Shown: positions 25,852 through 34,609 of the stretch, in pieces
Layout of the letters: each line of letters opens with the position of its first letter
Position numbering within the stretch: position 1 is the first letter of the stretch
From: Chloroflexota bacterium
GTDB taxonomy: Bacteria > Chloroflexota > UBA6077 > JACCZL01
NCBI GenBank assembly: GCA_020850535.1
Contig: JADZEM010000004.1
Span: forward strand, 44,691-108,690
DNA length: 64,000 nt
Reading direction: 5' to 3'
Translations under genes and position numbers: made by a program
The notes under the pieces: generated by a model
Databases searched by the model: none
The model's input: the letters and a program-made list of their open reading frames with translations, nothing else
What the model was told of the DNA's origin: nothing

Positions 25852-28353
25852 TCAGCCGCCAGCCTCGATGCGCTGAAGCTCGGTGCGAGCCTCGGCCTGG
25901 GCCTGCCGCTGATCGTCGTCATTGCCCGGCAGGGCCAGCGCGACGTGAAGCTCGCGGATGGCGTCCTCACGGCGCGCTGCCACAACGTAAGCACGTGCAA
26001 GATTCAGGTGCAGTTGCGCCCGCCGCGGCGCAAGCGCCACGCCCTGCTCGTAGTACTGGACCGCTTCGGACGTTCGCCCCAGCTTCAGATACGACTCGGC
26101 GATCTGGTGCATCGTGGAGGCGTTGCGCGGATCGAGGCGGCGCGCCTCCTGGAAGTAGGCGGCAGCCTCCTCGTACATCCCCTGGTAGAAGTGGATCGAG
26201 CCCAGCTCGACCCGCGGGCGGTCGTAGGTCGGGTCGACCTGGGCCGCCAGCGAGAACCAGAACTTCGCGGCCTTGAAGTTGCCGCCGCCGCGCTTCTCGT
26301 TGCGTCGGAACGGCTCACCGGTCAGGACGAGCTGCCGTGAGAGGTTCCGCGCCGATTCCGGCTTACGGGCCACGGCGGTCATCAGCGCCGAGAGTGCGTC
26401 GCCGTCGTCGCCGCCGCCGTCGAGCACCACCTTGGCGAAGTTCGAGATGTACTCGGCCTGGTCGGGGTCCAGGTCGATCAGCGCCGCGTAGGCCAGCGCC
26501 GCGTCGTGGTAGCGCCGGCCACTCCACAGCTTCTCGGCCAGCGCCTTGAGCCGTGGCTCGTCCTCACCTTCACGGTAGAGGCGAACGGTCAACGTTACCA
26601 GGCCGGCTTCCGATGAGACGCGCGCCAGTTGGGCGCGCTCGAAGGGCGTCAGGCTCGGGCGATACGCCGTTTCGAGAATCGACGTGGCAGCCGGCAGGTC
26701 GTGACGCAGCGTCTTGACCCAGGCGAGGTTGCGAAGGGCCGGCAGGTTGCGGCTGTTCCAGGTGACGGCCTGCGTCAGCCAGTCGTCGGCGCGCGCCAGC
26801 CGCGCGGCGCGCAGATCGGCGTCCCGTGACCTGTCGAGCACGGCGGCGAGCAGCTGTGTGCTGCCGGCGTTCAGGTAGATGCCGCTGATCCAACGGGGAG
26901 CCAACGCTGCCAGCCCGGCCAGCGCAACGATGGCGAGCGCGCCAGCCGCTGCCAGACGGCCAGCCGACATCGTGCCGAGGCGAGAGCGCGCGCTCGTGGC
27001 CGCCGGAACTGGCGGACGCACCGGCGCCCAGATCCGATCCGCCGAGACCGTCACCGCCAGCATCGCCAGCGTCAGCGCGAGGCTCAGGTTGTTCGAGACC
27101 ACCTGATCGGTCATCCCGTAGATGGCTGATCCGATGAATGCGCCAGCCGCCGCGCCGACCAGCCAGCGCCGCGGCCCCCGCGCCCGCCGCAGCCCACGCA
27201 GGCTGATGACGGTCCCCACGATCAGCAACCCAGCCATCCCGACGGCCCCCAGCAGCCCCTGCTCGCCGTAGGCCTGCACCACGACGTTGTGGGTGTGGGA
27301 GACCTGATACGGGTCCGGCAGCTGGTGATACCAGGCGAATACTTCGGCCAGCGTCCGCATCCCGAGGCCCGCGCCCGTCAGCGGCATGTCGCCGAGCAGC
27401 GCGACGGTCCCGGTCCAGTACCCCAGCCGCTGGTTCAGCCACTCCGACTCGACGCCGCGCGAGATCGTGCCGCGCTGCAGCAGGACGTACATGAAGCCGA
27501 CCGCCGCCGGCGGGATGATCCAGGCCAGACGGGTCCGGTGCGCCGCGACAACGGTCCCGGCCAGCGCGAGCGCCAGGAACGCACCGCGCGCCTGTGAGGC
27601 CAGCAGGAGGGGCAGCAGTCCCAGCAGCACCAACCCGCCACTGATGACGTAGCGGCGATCCGGGCCGAGCGCGGCAGCGGCCACCGCGAACGACGCCGCC
27701 AGCAGCAGGACGTGCGCCAGGCCGTACTGGTGGACGGTGAAGCGCGCGTTGACCTCGAGCGTGTCACCCGTCACGCCCGGGAAGACCGAGAACGGCGCGA
27801 GGAACGGCGAGAGCAGCGCTGTCACGGGACTGTCTGGCAGCATGCCGCGCAGGAGAGCCAGTACCGCCAGGATGCCGACCGCCGCCGCGACGCCGCAGGC
27901 CGCCGCCGCCTGACCCAGGTGGCGCTGGTCCTGCGCGTATCCGCGCACGGCGTAGAACGTCGCGAGCGCGCCAACCACGCCGGTCAGGCGCAGCATGGCC
28001 GCGCCCGGCTCGTGCGCCACCACAAAGCCGACGCCCGTCCCAAGGGCCAGCAACAGCAGCCACGGGTCCACCGGAGCCAGACGGGCGAACACCCCGCCAC
28101 GCACGATCTGGAGCACGATGCTCGCAGCCACCAGGGCGAAGCCCAGTGGCGTCAGCGGGTTCGGGTAGGCGAACAGCAGCAGAATGCCGAGCGGGAGCGT
28201 CCAGCGCTCGACCCGCGCGAGCGCGGTTGCGAGGTCGTGAGCCTCAGGCAGGGCACCAGATCGAGCCCGCCCACCGTACGACGTCCACATCGGCTTCACG
28301 CGTCGTCCTCGGGCGGCAACCGGCCGGGGGCCGGCCTCGTGGTTGAGTTGCAC
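25852..28353 (-). CDS. O-antigen ligase (Wzy_C) family protein with C-terminal TPR repeats
   Basis: The 833-residue protein has about twelve hydrophobic segments in the first 480 residues. The large periplasmic loop carries the family pattern 'PLTGAGLGMRTLAEVFAWYHQLPDPYQVSHTHNVVVQAYGEQGLLGAVG', including the His of 'SHTHN'. The last 330 residues form TPR repeats, clearest in 'IHFYQGMYEEAAAYFQEARRLDPRNASTMHQIAESYLKLGRTSEAVQYYEQGVALAP'. Such proteins ligate or polymerise lipid-linked glycans outside the membrane, or attach them to proteins. ATG 28290 (residue 22) is an alternative start. It heads a two-gene operon with the GT39-like protein. Confidence 0.82.
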   Translation of the reverse strand: MQLNHEAGPRPVAARGRRVKPMWTSYGGRARSGALPEAHDLATALARVERWTLPLGILLLFAYPNPLTPLGFALVAASIVLQIVRGGVFARLAPVDPWLLLLALGTGVGFVVAHEPGAAMLRLTGVVGALATFYAVRGYAQDQRHLGQAAAACGVAAAVGILAVLALLRGMLPDSPVTALLSPFLAPFSVFPGVTGDTLEVNARFTVHQYGLAHVLLLAASFAVAAAALGPDRRYVISGGLVLLGLLPLLLASQARGAFLALALAGTVVAAHRTRLAWIIPPAAVGFMYVLLQRGTISRGVESEWLNQRLGYWTGTVALLGDMPLTGAGLGMRTLAEVFAWYHQLPDPYQVSHTHNVVVQAYGEQGLLGAVGMAGLLIVGTVISLRGLRRARGPRRWLVGAAAGAFIGSAIYGMTDQVVSNNLSLALTLAMLAVTVSADRIWAPVRPPVPAATSARSRLGTMSAGRLAAAGALAIVALAGLAALAPRWISGIYLNAGSTQLLAAVLDRSRDADLRAARLARADDWLTQAVTWNSRNLPALRNLAWVKTLRHDLPAATSILETAYRPSLTPFERAQLARVSSEAGLVTLTVRLYREGEDEPRLKALAEKLWSGRRYHDAALAYAALIDLDPDQAEYISNFAKVVLDGGGDDGDALSALMTAVARKPESARNLSRQLVLTGEPFRRNEKRGGGNFKAAKFWFSLAAQVDPTYDRPRVELGSIHFYQGMYEEAAAYFQEARRLDPRNASTMHQIAESYLKLGRTSEAVQYYEQGVALAPRRAQLHLNLARAYVVAARREDAIRELHVALALPGNDDDQRQAQAEARTELQRIEAGG

Positions 28354-28547
28354 GAGTCTACCAGATCGCGATTCTGGCCCTCAATCGATCCGGGATCGGT
28401 CGCGGCATCTCCTGGTGGCCGCGAGTCCAAAGCGCCTGCTCGTTCGTAGGGGTGAGTACGGGCGAGGTCAGCAGGTATCCTCGCCGGCAGTTGGCGAACA
28501 GCACGGCGGGCAGCAACACGCCGCCCGTGCATACTGGAGGCGGACAG

Positions 28548-29066
28548 GTGGGGTGGAGAGGACCGAGTCGGGTCTCGCTTGGGGCGATGGCGGCGGGCGT
28601 GCTGATCGTGGCGGCGAGCATCGGTGCGCAGCCAGCGCGGGCGTTCCCGCCGGATCAAGTGTCGCGCGGTGAGGGCGTCTGGAACCGCATCTGCTCCGAG
28701 TGCCACGGACCGGACAGCACCAACGTCGATGCACCGCTCTTGCTGCGGCCCGACTCACTGCGGCGCTTCCCGAACGCGGCGGCGGCCCACAAGTACGTCA
28801 GCGAGAGCATGCCGAACGAAACGCCCGGCTCGCTGGCCCAGGAAGAGTACTGGGACGTGATCGCGTATCTGCTGGCGAGCTACGGCGTGGGCGAGGGTGA
28901 CGCACCGCTCGGACCGGAGACCGCCGCGAACGTCCCGACGCGGGCCGGTGGGACGCGCGGCGCTCCGGCTGCCAAGCCGGCCGGCGAGCCCGCCGCGAAG
29001 CCATCTGGCGACCCGGCCGCCCAGCCCGAAGGCGAGGCCGAGGGCGAGGGCACTCCCGCCCCCTGA
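28548..29066 (+). CDS. Secreted monoheme cytochrome c with Pro/Ala-rich tail
   Basis: The 172-residue protein has a signal peptide (about residues 1-32, ending 'AQPARA') and one cytochrome c domain with CSECH. Met in 'SESMPNETPG' may be the distal heme ligand. The tail from about residue 115 is a Pro/Ala/Gly/Glu-rich low-complexity linker with no anchor at its end. GTG 28548 is chosen because GGAGG at 28536-28540 lies seven bases upstream and the start then falls at the signal peptide; the in-frame GTG at 28452 would add 32 residues before it. It could be the soluble electron carrier for the bc complex some 10 kb away, which is inference. Confidence 0.82.
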   Translation: MGWRGPSRVSLGAMAAGVLIVAASIGAQPARAFPPDQVSRGEGVWNRICSECHGPDSTNVDAPLLLRPDSLRRFPNAAAAHKYVSESMPNETPGSLAQEEYWDVIAYLLASYGVGEGDAPLGPETAANVPTRAGGTRGAPAAKPAGEPAAKPSGDPAAQPEGEAEGEGTPAP

Positions 29067-29075
29067 CCCGGACGG

Positions 29076-29765
29076 TCAGCGCGGCCGGGGAGGCCCGGCC
29101 GCGCCGCTCCTGGCGAAGAAGAGCTTCCGGAGATCCTCTTCGTGCTTCGGGCGAGTCAGCGCCAGGATCTCGTCGCCGGCCCGCAACGTGGTGTTGCCGG
29201 TCGGGAAGATCGATTCGCCTCCCCGAATCACGAACGCGATCAGCGAGTCAGGCGGCAAGCGCAGCTCGCGCAGCGCCACGCCCGTCAGCGATGAGTCCTT
29301 CGGCAGCGTGATGTCCACGACCTCGACGTCGGCGTGGCGCAGCCGCAGCAACGGCACCAGCGCCTGCTCGGGGATCTCCTGCTCGATGACCGACATGATC
29401 AGGTCGGTGCTGCTCACCGTGGCGTCGATGCCGAGCAGGCGGAAGATATCCTCGTTCTTCGGATTGTTGATGCGGGCGATGGCGCGCGGCACATTGAAGC
29501 GCCGCTTCGCCACCTGGCAGATGACAAGGTTGTCCTCGTCGTCACCCGTGACAGCCACCATGACTTCGGCCCGGTTGGTGCCGGCGTCGGCCAGCACGCT
29601 CGCCTCATCGGCGTTCCCGCGCTGCACCACGTTGCCAAGCTCAGCCGCGATCTGCGCGCACCGTGACGCGCTCTTCTCGATCAGCAGCACCTCGTGCCCC
29701 TGGGCGATCAGCTCGCGCGCCAGGTAAAAGCCGACCTTCCCGCCGCCAGCGACGATGATGTACAC
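29076..29765 (-). CDS. TrkA-type K+ transport regulator (RCK-N and RCK-C domains)
   Basis: The 229-residue protein has a Rossmann RCK-N domain with 'MYIIVAGGGKVGFYLARELIAQGHEVLLIEKS' (GxGxxG, acidic residue after beta-2), 'GNADEASVLADAG' and 'VTGDDEDNLVICQVAKR', and a C-terminal RCK-C domain ('TLPKDSSLTGVALRELRLPPDSLIAFVIRGGE'). Such proteins bind NAD(H) or ATP/ADP and gate K+ uptake channels of the Trk/Ktr type. It lies two bases downstream of a second RCK-N gene, so both are probably made together. No TrkH/KtrB channel gene is in the window. Confidence 0.88.
   Translation of the reverse strand: MYIIVAGGGKVGFYLARELIAQGHEVLLIEKSASRCAQIAAELGNVVQRGNADEASVLADAGTNRAEVMVAVTGDDEDNLVICQVAKRRFNVPRAIARINNPKNEDIFRLLGIDATVSSTDLIMSVIEQEIPEQALVPLLRLRHADVEVVDITLPKDSSLTGVALRELRLPPDSLIAFVIRGGESIFPTGNTTLRAGDEILALTRPKHEEDLRKLFFARSGAAGPPRPR
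29079..29104. terminator. GC-rich hairpin at convergent gene ends
   Basis: GCGCGGCCGGG (29079-29089) and CCCGGCCGCGC (29094-29104) form a perfect 11-bp stem with a four-base loop. It sits just after the cytochrome c stop and within the last codons of the convergent TrkA gene, where a shared terminator would be expected. No T-run follows on either strand. Confidence 0.4.
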
Positions 29766-29767
29766 GG

Positions 29768-30187
29768 CTACTCCCCCCCGCGCGGCGCGTTGCCGGTCAG
29801 CATGTCGAAGAAGACCTGCGCGCCGATGACCGTCGGGCTGATGGCGTCCAGGCCGAGCGCCTGGTACGTGTCCTGGCGGATCGGATCGTAGATGCGGGTC
29901 ACGACGTGCGGCACCTTGAACACATGCTTGGCGACCTGCGCCGCCATGATGTTGCGATTGTCGCCCTGCGTGACCGCCGCAAAGGCGTCCGCCCGCTCGA
30001 TGCCGGCACGGATCAGATCGTCGTGGTCGATGCCGTTTCCGACCATCGTGGAGCCTGGAAAGCTGCGCCCGAGCCGGTCGAATGCTGGCGGACTGGTGTC
30101 CATCACCAGCACCTCATGCCCGGCATCGACGAGAAGGTTGGCAAGGCGGGCGCCGACGCGTCCGCACCCCATGATGATCACGTACAT
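29768..30187 (-). CDS. Single-domain TrkA-N (RCK-N) protein
   Basis: The 139-residue protein consists of one RCK-N domain: 'MYVIIMGCGRVGARLANLLVDAGHEVLVMDTS', then 'GNGIDHDDLIRAGIERADAFAAVTQGDNRNIMAAQVAKHVF'. The C-terminal RCK-C domain found in the downstream partner is missing. The two adjacent genes may therefore form a hetero-oligomeric gating ring, or this one may be a regulator of the other. The stop and the next start are two bases apart. Ligand-binding residues (GxGxxG and Asp after beta-2) look intact. Confidence 0.85.
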   Translation of the reverse strand: MYVIIMGCGRVGARLANLLVDAGHEVLVMDTSPPAFDRLGRSFPGSTMVGNGIDHDDLIRAGIERADAFAAVTQGDNRNIMAAQVAKHVFKVPHVVTRIYDPIRQDTYQALGLDAISPTVIGAQVFFDMLTGNAPRGGE

Positions 30188-30288
30188 CGGAATTGATCGC
30201 CCTCAGTTGCGAGTGCCGTCGCGCGCTGGCGACTCGGATGACCGATTCGAATGCGCGAGCAGCGTGTCCGCCCCGCCGCCGGCGTCCA

Positions 30289-30717
30289 TCAGGGTAGCGG
30301 CTGGCGGCACACCCACACACGGCAAGGGGCGTGCTTGAGCACGTACGGCACGGTCTGTCCGAGGTCAAACTCCCCGAACCGCTTCTTGTAGATGATCCCG
30401 AGCACCACAAGATCGATGCCTCGCTCAAGGACCTCGTCAACAATCGCTGAACCAACGTCGCGCGCCTGGAGCAGGTCTGTGTGGACAGTCACGCCCAGCC
30501 GTTCGCCGACCTGTTCGGCGAGGTTGAGAAGGTCCTCGCCGCGCTCAGCCTCTTCGCGAAGCTCGGCGTCCAGCGGCAGCGTGCGCTTCACCTCGATAAC
30601 GTGAATCGCATAGACCTGGGCCTTCGACCGCCGCGCTGTTTCGCAGGCAAGCTCGAGGGCCTCTTCGTCCGAGGGGTTCCCATTGATTGGAACCAGGATA
30701 CGAGTCGCGTGATTCAT
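30289..30717 (-). CDS. Universal stress protein (UspA family)
   Basis: The 142-residue single-domain protein starts with the typical 'RILVPINGNPSDEEALELACETAR' and ends with 'GIDLVVLGIIYKKRFGEFDLGQTVPYVLKHAPCRVWVCR'. The ATP-binding pattern G-x2-G-x9-G-S/T is not intact: Tyr and Lys residues occupy the loop and the terminal G is followed by Gln-Thr. It may belong to the non-ATP-binding type. It lies 101 bases upstream of the RCK-N gene on the same strand, so it could be part of the same unit, as is common for Usp and K+ transport genes. Confidence 0.85.
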   Translation of the reverse strand: MNHATRILVPINGNPSDEEALELACETARRSKAQVYAIHVIEVKRTLPLDAELREEAERGEDLLNLAEQVGERLGVTVHTDLLQARDVGSAIVDEVLERGIDLVVLGIIYKKRFGEFDLGQTVPYVLKHAPCRVWVCRQPLP

Positions 30718-30817
30718 GCCCCGATTTCCGGGCTGGTGTTCGGCAGCCGTAGTATAGCATCGAGTGGTGCACCAGCCGGCCGACTCTCCAGGATTGCCAG
30801 CGCACCCGCCGCACGTG

Positions 30818-32140
30818 CTACGCGGGAGTCACGCCGACGCCGTCGAAGACCAGCAATCCGGGTCCGAGCACACCGGATACGCGCACCACGCGAGACGACG
30901 CTTGTGATACATGGTCGATGAGACTCCCGGCGAGCCGGACGGCGCAGCGGCCCACCACGGCGCCGCCGACGACCGCCTCAGCGTCGGGCGTCACCAGGGC
31001 GTAGGAGGCTCGACGCACGGCCTGGGTGTGCAGGCCCGGCAACGCTCGCACCACCACGCCGTGCCCCAGCGCCTGCAGGGCCTGGTCCCAGGTGAGCGCG
31101 GGCGCGGCGCATTCGAGCAGCGCGAACGGCCGCCCGCGCGGTCGCGGCGTCGGCGGCAGACCGAGCGCCTGGCTCTCCTCCACGTCCACCAGCGGCCGGC
31201 ACAGCCGCCCGTCGGCGATCAGCGCCACCCGCCCGGCCCTCACGCCCTCCGGGCTGCACGGTGCCGTGGCCATCTCGAACGGGAGGGTGGTATCGACCAG
31301 CAGGCTGAGATCGTCGCGCAGGACGCGCTGCCGCTGATCCAGGTCCGTCTGCGCGAACAGGCTCCTGCCCTCACGGATCGTCCGCCCGTTCAGGTTGGGC
31401 AGCAGGAACCGGCCGATCAGCGCGTCAACGGCGGCCGGCGCGAAGAGGACGCCACCCGCTGGCGTCGGCACGGGAACCTCGACGCGCAGACGATGCGCCT
31501 GCTCGGTCGCCTCGACGCACAGGCGGTCACGGTCGGCGGGTGATGGCCAGCTCCGTCGCTCGTACGAGGCGCTTCCCAGCTCGTCAGCCCAGAGCTGCAA
31601 GCTGAACGCCGTCTCGTCCCACCCCGCGACGAAGCCGGCCGACGACCGGACGGCGTGACGGCCGACCGTCACCCGGAGGACAGCATCGACACGGGCCGCG
31701 CCGGACCGTCCCGCATCCTCGCCCAGTTGCGCCAGCAGCCCGAGCGCACGCGCTGGCTCGTCGTAGACAGCCTGCGAAACGGACGGATCGAACGTCTGGA
31801 CGGCTGGTGGCACCGACGGACCAGGAAGCGGTGGCAGCGCACCGTGGCGCGGCACGAGCGCCGCCGACCGCCACTCCGCGAGGGCCGATGGCGGATCGGC
31901 CAGCGCCTGCCGGTCTGCCTGGGCGCGCGTCAAACGGCCATCGGACCAGTGCAGTTCCAGGAGTCCGGCCAGCCACCGGGCGATGCCCGGCCCCTCGTAC
32001 GGACCGCCGAGCTGCGAGTCGCGGATGCCGATGCGGAGCGCGGTGCGCTCGGCCACCTCGAAGCGCCAGCCGGCGACGCGCTGGCCGTCGCACGGCGGCC
32101 TCTGGTCGAGGTAGGCCGCGAGAGCGTCGGCGACGATCAT
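30818..32140 (-). CDS. pmbA: PmbA/TldE-type subunit of the TldD/E metalloprotease
   Basis: The 440-residue protein is the partner of the gene upstream. It has the fold pattern of the TldD/PmbA family without the HExxxH zinc motif, as expected for the TldE/PmbA subunit. Recognisable parts are 'TALRIGIRDSQLGGPYEGPG', 'FAPAAVDALIGRFLLPNLNG' and 'GRVALIADGRLCRPLVDVEES'. Known TldD/E heterodimers degrade unfolded peptides and process some RiPP precursors such as microcin B17. The start is ATG 32140, overlapping the tldD stop (ATGA). The frame remains open far upstream inside tldD, but that part is a shadow. Divergence from E. coli PmbA is considerable. Confidence 0.78.
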   Translation of the reverse strand: MIVADALAAYLDQRPPCDGQRVAGWRFEVAERTALRIGIRDSQLGGPYEGPGIARWLAGLLELHWSDGRLTRAQADRQALADPPSALAEWRSAALVPRHGALPPLPGPSVPPAVQTFDPSVSQAVYDEPARALGLLAQLGEDAGRSGAARVDAVLRVTVGRHAVRSSAGFVAGWDETAFSLQLWADELGSASYERRSWPSPADRDRLCVEATEQAHRLRVEVPVPTPAGGVLFAPAAVDALIGRFLLPNLNGRTIREGRSLFAQTDLDQRQRVLRDDLSLLVDTTLPFEMATAPCSPEGVRAGRVALIADGRLCRPLVDVEESQALGLPPTPRPRGRPFALLECAAPALTWDQALQALGHGVVVRALPGLHTQAVRRASYALVTPDAEAVVGGAVVGRCAVRLAGSLIDHVSQASSRVVRVSGVLGPGLLVFDGVGVTPA

Positions 32141-33690
32141 GGGGCAGCCGTGACCACGAGATCGGGGTCGGCGTCCAGCACCAGGAGCGCGTGCGAGCCG
32201 CCGCTGCTGGAGACGGCGCTGCCATCCTTCCCACAGCTGCCGATGGCGTCGGTGCAGAGCGGCCCGATGCCAGCTCGGATGGCCGCCAGCGCCCGTTCGG
32301 CCAGCCCCGAGAACGAGGCCGGCCCCAGCGGTCGCCCGCCATCGGACAGATCGTAGGCGGCGTCCGCGCCAAACACGAAGTCGCCGCGCCGGGGGTGCGC
32401 CTGCCCGCCTCGGTAGCCGGCCAGGTACAGCGTCGGGGACGAGCGGTCGATCAGTCCGTGCTGTCGAACGGCGCGCAGCACGTCGTCCGGGGTCAGCCCC
32501 TCCGGGTCGGCGTCGAGCGGCAGGGCGCCCGCGACCTCGATGCGGATATTGGTCATGCGTGGCGTGGGGCGGTCCCGATAGCTTGACGCCCGGCAGGCCC
32601 CGGTGACGGGCGCGCCGGCCTGCTCGGCCGAGAAGAGATCGCCCAGGCCCGCCGTCAGCACGCCACGGTCGATCAGGCGGACCGTCTGGCGCTCGATCCC
32701 GTTCGCGCTCACCGGCTGCTGCACGAAGTCGCCCGGCAACGGGCCGTCCACAATCGAGACGGTTCCGCGCGCAAGCTGCTCCCCGAGGCGCAGCCGCCCG
32801 CCGCGCATCAACACGGATCCATCCACGTCGGTCTCGCAAAGGTGGCCGATGGCCTCGTGCGCCAGCCCCTTGGCCAGCGCGTGGTTGAGCACCAGCCGGT
32901 ACGATCCCTCCCGTGGCGGCGGGGCTGACGCTGCCGCCACGGCATCGTTGGCGGCGCGCCGCAGCCTGACGGCGAGGCGGCCAGCCGACTGTTCGTCCAG
33001 CAGATCGGTCGAGGCGTCGCCCGCCAGGTGTGCGCCGGCCCGCACCGCCCGTCCGTCGATCCGGCCACCAAGCTCGTGACGGACGGCGACGCGCGAGGTG
33101 TCGAAGCAGACATCGCAGCCATCCGACCTGACGATGCGCCATCGCTCGTCAATCGCCTGGAGCGACGTCCGCACCGTCCGGTCCGCCCCGACGTTCAGCG
33201 CAGCCAGCAGTTGCTGGGCGTCGGCGAGCCGGCGAGCCGCGTCAGACGGCTGCGCAGGCTGCGCGATGCGCTCGCACCGGCGCCGCGCACTGAGGGCCGA
33301 TGCTCCGAGGGCCGATGCTCCGAGGGCCGATGCTCCGAGGGCCGATGCTCCGAGGGCCGATGCTCCGGCGAGGCTGTGAAGCGGGTCGCGTTGGGGCGCG
33401 CGCCGTGGGCTGGTCGCTCTCGCCAGCAGCCCGGCCTGTTGGACGGCCGCAACCACCGCTTCGGGCCGCAGGTCGTCCACGGACGCGAATCCGACGGCCC
33501 CGTCCTCGGTGAAGACGTGGACGCCCAGGCCGGCCGTGCGGCTGATCCGCTCACGGTCCACGCGGCCATCCGCCACCACGGTACGCCGCTCGGTCATCTC
33601 CTGCATGCGGAGGATCAGCCGCAGCCCGCTCGCACGCGCCTCGGCCAGCGCGGCGTCCGCAGCGGCTGCGGACGCACCCTCCGGCTTCAC
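32137..33690 (-). CDS. tldD: TldD metalloprotease subunit with perfect internal pentapeptide repeat
   Basis: The 517-residue protein has the TldD zinc-protease motif in 'LAHEAIGHLCETDVDGS' (HExxxH plus downstream acidic residues) and family blocks 'GDFVFGADAAYDLSDGG' and 'MTNIRIEVAGA'. The N-terminal domain has 'GLGVHVFTEDGAVGFASVDDL'. Between the N-terminal and catalytic domains lies an insertion of GASAL repeats encoded by five exact 15-base units (33292-33366). With PmbA it probably forms a peptidase that degrades or matures small peptides. The gene starts six bases after the sirtuin stop and overlaps pmbA by four bases, so the three form one operon. Confidence 0.85.
   Translation of the reverse strand: MKPEGASAAAADAALAEARASGLRLILRMQEMTERRTVVADGRVDRERISRTAGLGVHVFTEDGAVGFASVDDLRPEAVVAAVQQAGLLARATSPRRAPQRDPLHSLAGASALGASALGASALGASALGASALSARRRCERIAQPAQPSDAARRLADAQQLLAALNVGADRTVRTSLQAIDERWRIVRSDGCDVCFDTSRVAVRHELGGRIDGRAVRAGAHLAGDASTDLLDEQSAGRLAVRLRRAANDAVAAASAPPPREGSYRLVLNHALAKGLAHEAIGHLCETDVDGSVLMRGGRLRLGEQLARGTVSIVDGPLPGDFVQQPVSANGIERQTVRLIDRGVLTAGLGDLFSAEQAGAPVTGACRASSYRDRPTPRMTNIRIEVAGALPLDADPEGLTPDDVLRAVRQHGLIDRSSPTLYLAGYRGGQAHPRRGDFVFGADAAYDLSDGGRPLGPASFSGLAERALAAIRAGIGPLCTDAIGSCGKDGSAVSSSGGSHALLVLDADPDLVVTAAP
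33292..33366. repeat. Five perfect 15-bp tandem repeats inside tldD
   Basis: The unit GAGGGCCGATGCTCC occurs five times without a mismatch. The unit is a multiple of three, so copy-number change keeps the frame and adds or removes one GASAL pentapeptide. Exact identity, including third positions, points to recent slippage expansion. Confidence 0.92.
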
Positions 33691-33696
33691 CAGACG

Positions 33697-34476
33697 CTAC
33701 GCCGGGGCTGCGGCGAGAGCGACAGCGGCCGGCAGGATCTCCGCCGCCTTCGCCCGCACCACCAGCGTTGCACGGTCGTCGAGCGGGGTCGGCGTCTGGT
33801 TCAAGATGACGACCGGCTTGCCCAGGCGGGTCGCCAGCAGGGGCAGGTCGGCGGCCGGGCGCACCACCAGCGACGACCCGATCACCAGCACGAGGTCTGA
33901 GGCGCGGATCGCCCTTTCAGCGGCCGTCAGCGGGCGGCGCGGCATCGGCTCTCCGAACGAGATGGTCGTCGGCTTGAGGATGCCGCCACAGTCGACACAG
34001 GCCGGCTCGGCCTCGCCGGCCAGCACCCGCCGATGTACGAGGGTCCGCGCCGCCTCCATGTCGCAGCTCAGGCAGCGGACGCTGTGCGCGTTGCCGTGCA
34101 GCTCGATGACGCTCTGGCGCTGATGACCGGCTTTCACATGCAATCCGTCGATGTTCTGCGTGACCACGGCCAGCAACTGGCCGCGCCGCTCCAGTTCGAC
34201 CAGCGCCAGATGGCCCGCATTGGGGACGGCCGCCGCGACGACCGGATAGGTCTCCAGGCCGCGACGCCACGTCTCGCGGCGCGCCTCGCTGTGCGCGAGA
34301 AACTGCGCGTACTCAATCGGCTTGTTGCGGTCCCAGACGCCGCCGGGACTCCGAAAGTCGGGAATCCCGGACTCGGTGCTCATACCTGCGCCGGTGAACG
34401 CCACGATGCGCGTGGCGCCCGCCAGGAGGGCCGCCATCTGTCTTGCTGGGTCGGGCGCGTCAACGCTGTCTGTCAT
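33697..34476 (-). CDS. Sir2-family NAD-dependent protein deacylase
   Basis: The 259-residue protein has all sirtuin motifs: 'AFTGAGMSTESGIPDFRS' (NAD binding), 'VVTQNIDGLH', the catalytic His in 'VIELHGNAHSVRC', a zinc ribbon with 'CLSC' and 'CVDCGG', and 'VLVIGSSLVVRPAADLP'. In bacteria such enzymes remove acetyl or other acyl groups from protein lysines. There is no Tyr/Arg pair typical of desuccinylases that I could identify, so deacetylase is the default reading. It is the first gene of the sirtuin-tldD-pmbA operon and diverges from the phosphofructokinase gene. Confidence 0.9.
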   Translation of the reverse strand: MTDSVDAPDPARQMAALLAGATRIVAFTGAGMSTESGIPDFRSPGGVWDRNKPIEYAQFLAHSEARRETWRRGLETYPVVAAAVPNAGHLALVELERRGQLLAVVTQNIDGLHVKAGHQRQSVIELHGNAHSVRCLSCDMEAARTLVHRRVLAGEAEPACVDCGGILKPTTISFGEPMPRRPLTAAERAIRASDLVLVIGSSLVVRPAADLPLLATRLGKPVVILNQTPTPLDDRATLVVRAKAAEILPAAVALAAAPA

Positions 34477-34565
34477 CGTGACTCAGAGGATACGAGAGAG
34501 ACGGCCCCGGCACCACGAAAATGCCGTCACGCGCTCGGCCTTTCGTTCGTTCTCGACTAGCGACA

Positions 34566-34571
34566 TATACT
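34566..34571 (+). promoter_or_regulatory. Candidate -10 hexamer TATACT of the phosphofructokinase gene
   Basis: TATACT matches TATAAT at 5 of 6 positions and lies 38 bases before the ATG. The -35 region (TTCGTT at 18-base spacing) is poor, so confidence is limited. Confidence 0.35.
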
Positions 34572-34609
34572 CGACAGACCGACACTGGCAGCCAGACTGG
34601 GGTGACATC

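Noticed and set aside
24140..25876. Plus-strand open frame of 578 codons opposite the GT39-like gene
   Set aside because: It is Arg/His/Gln-rich without hydrophobic core segments and is a shadow of the membrane protein.
32141..33142. Open frame that would extend PmbA far upstream
   Set aside because: This part lies within tldD in another frame and has Arg-rich, shadow-like composition. The ATGA overlap at 32137-32140 fixes the true start.
33292..33366. CRISPR-like repeats
   Set aside because: The units are contiguous with no spacers and lie in frame within tldD.
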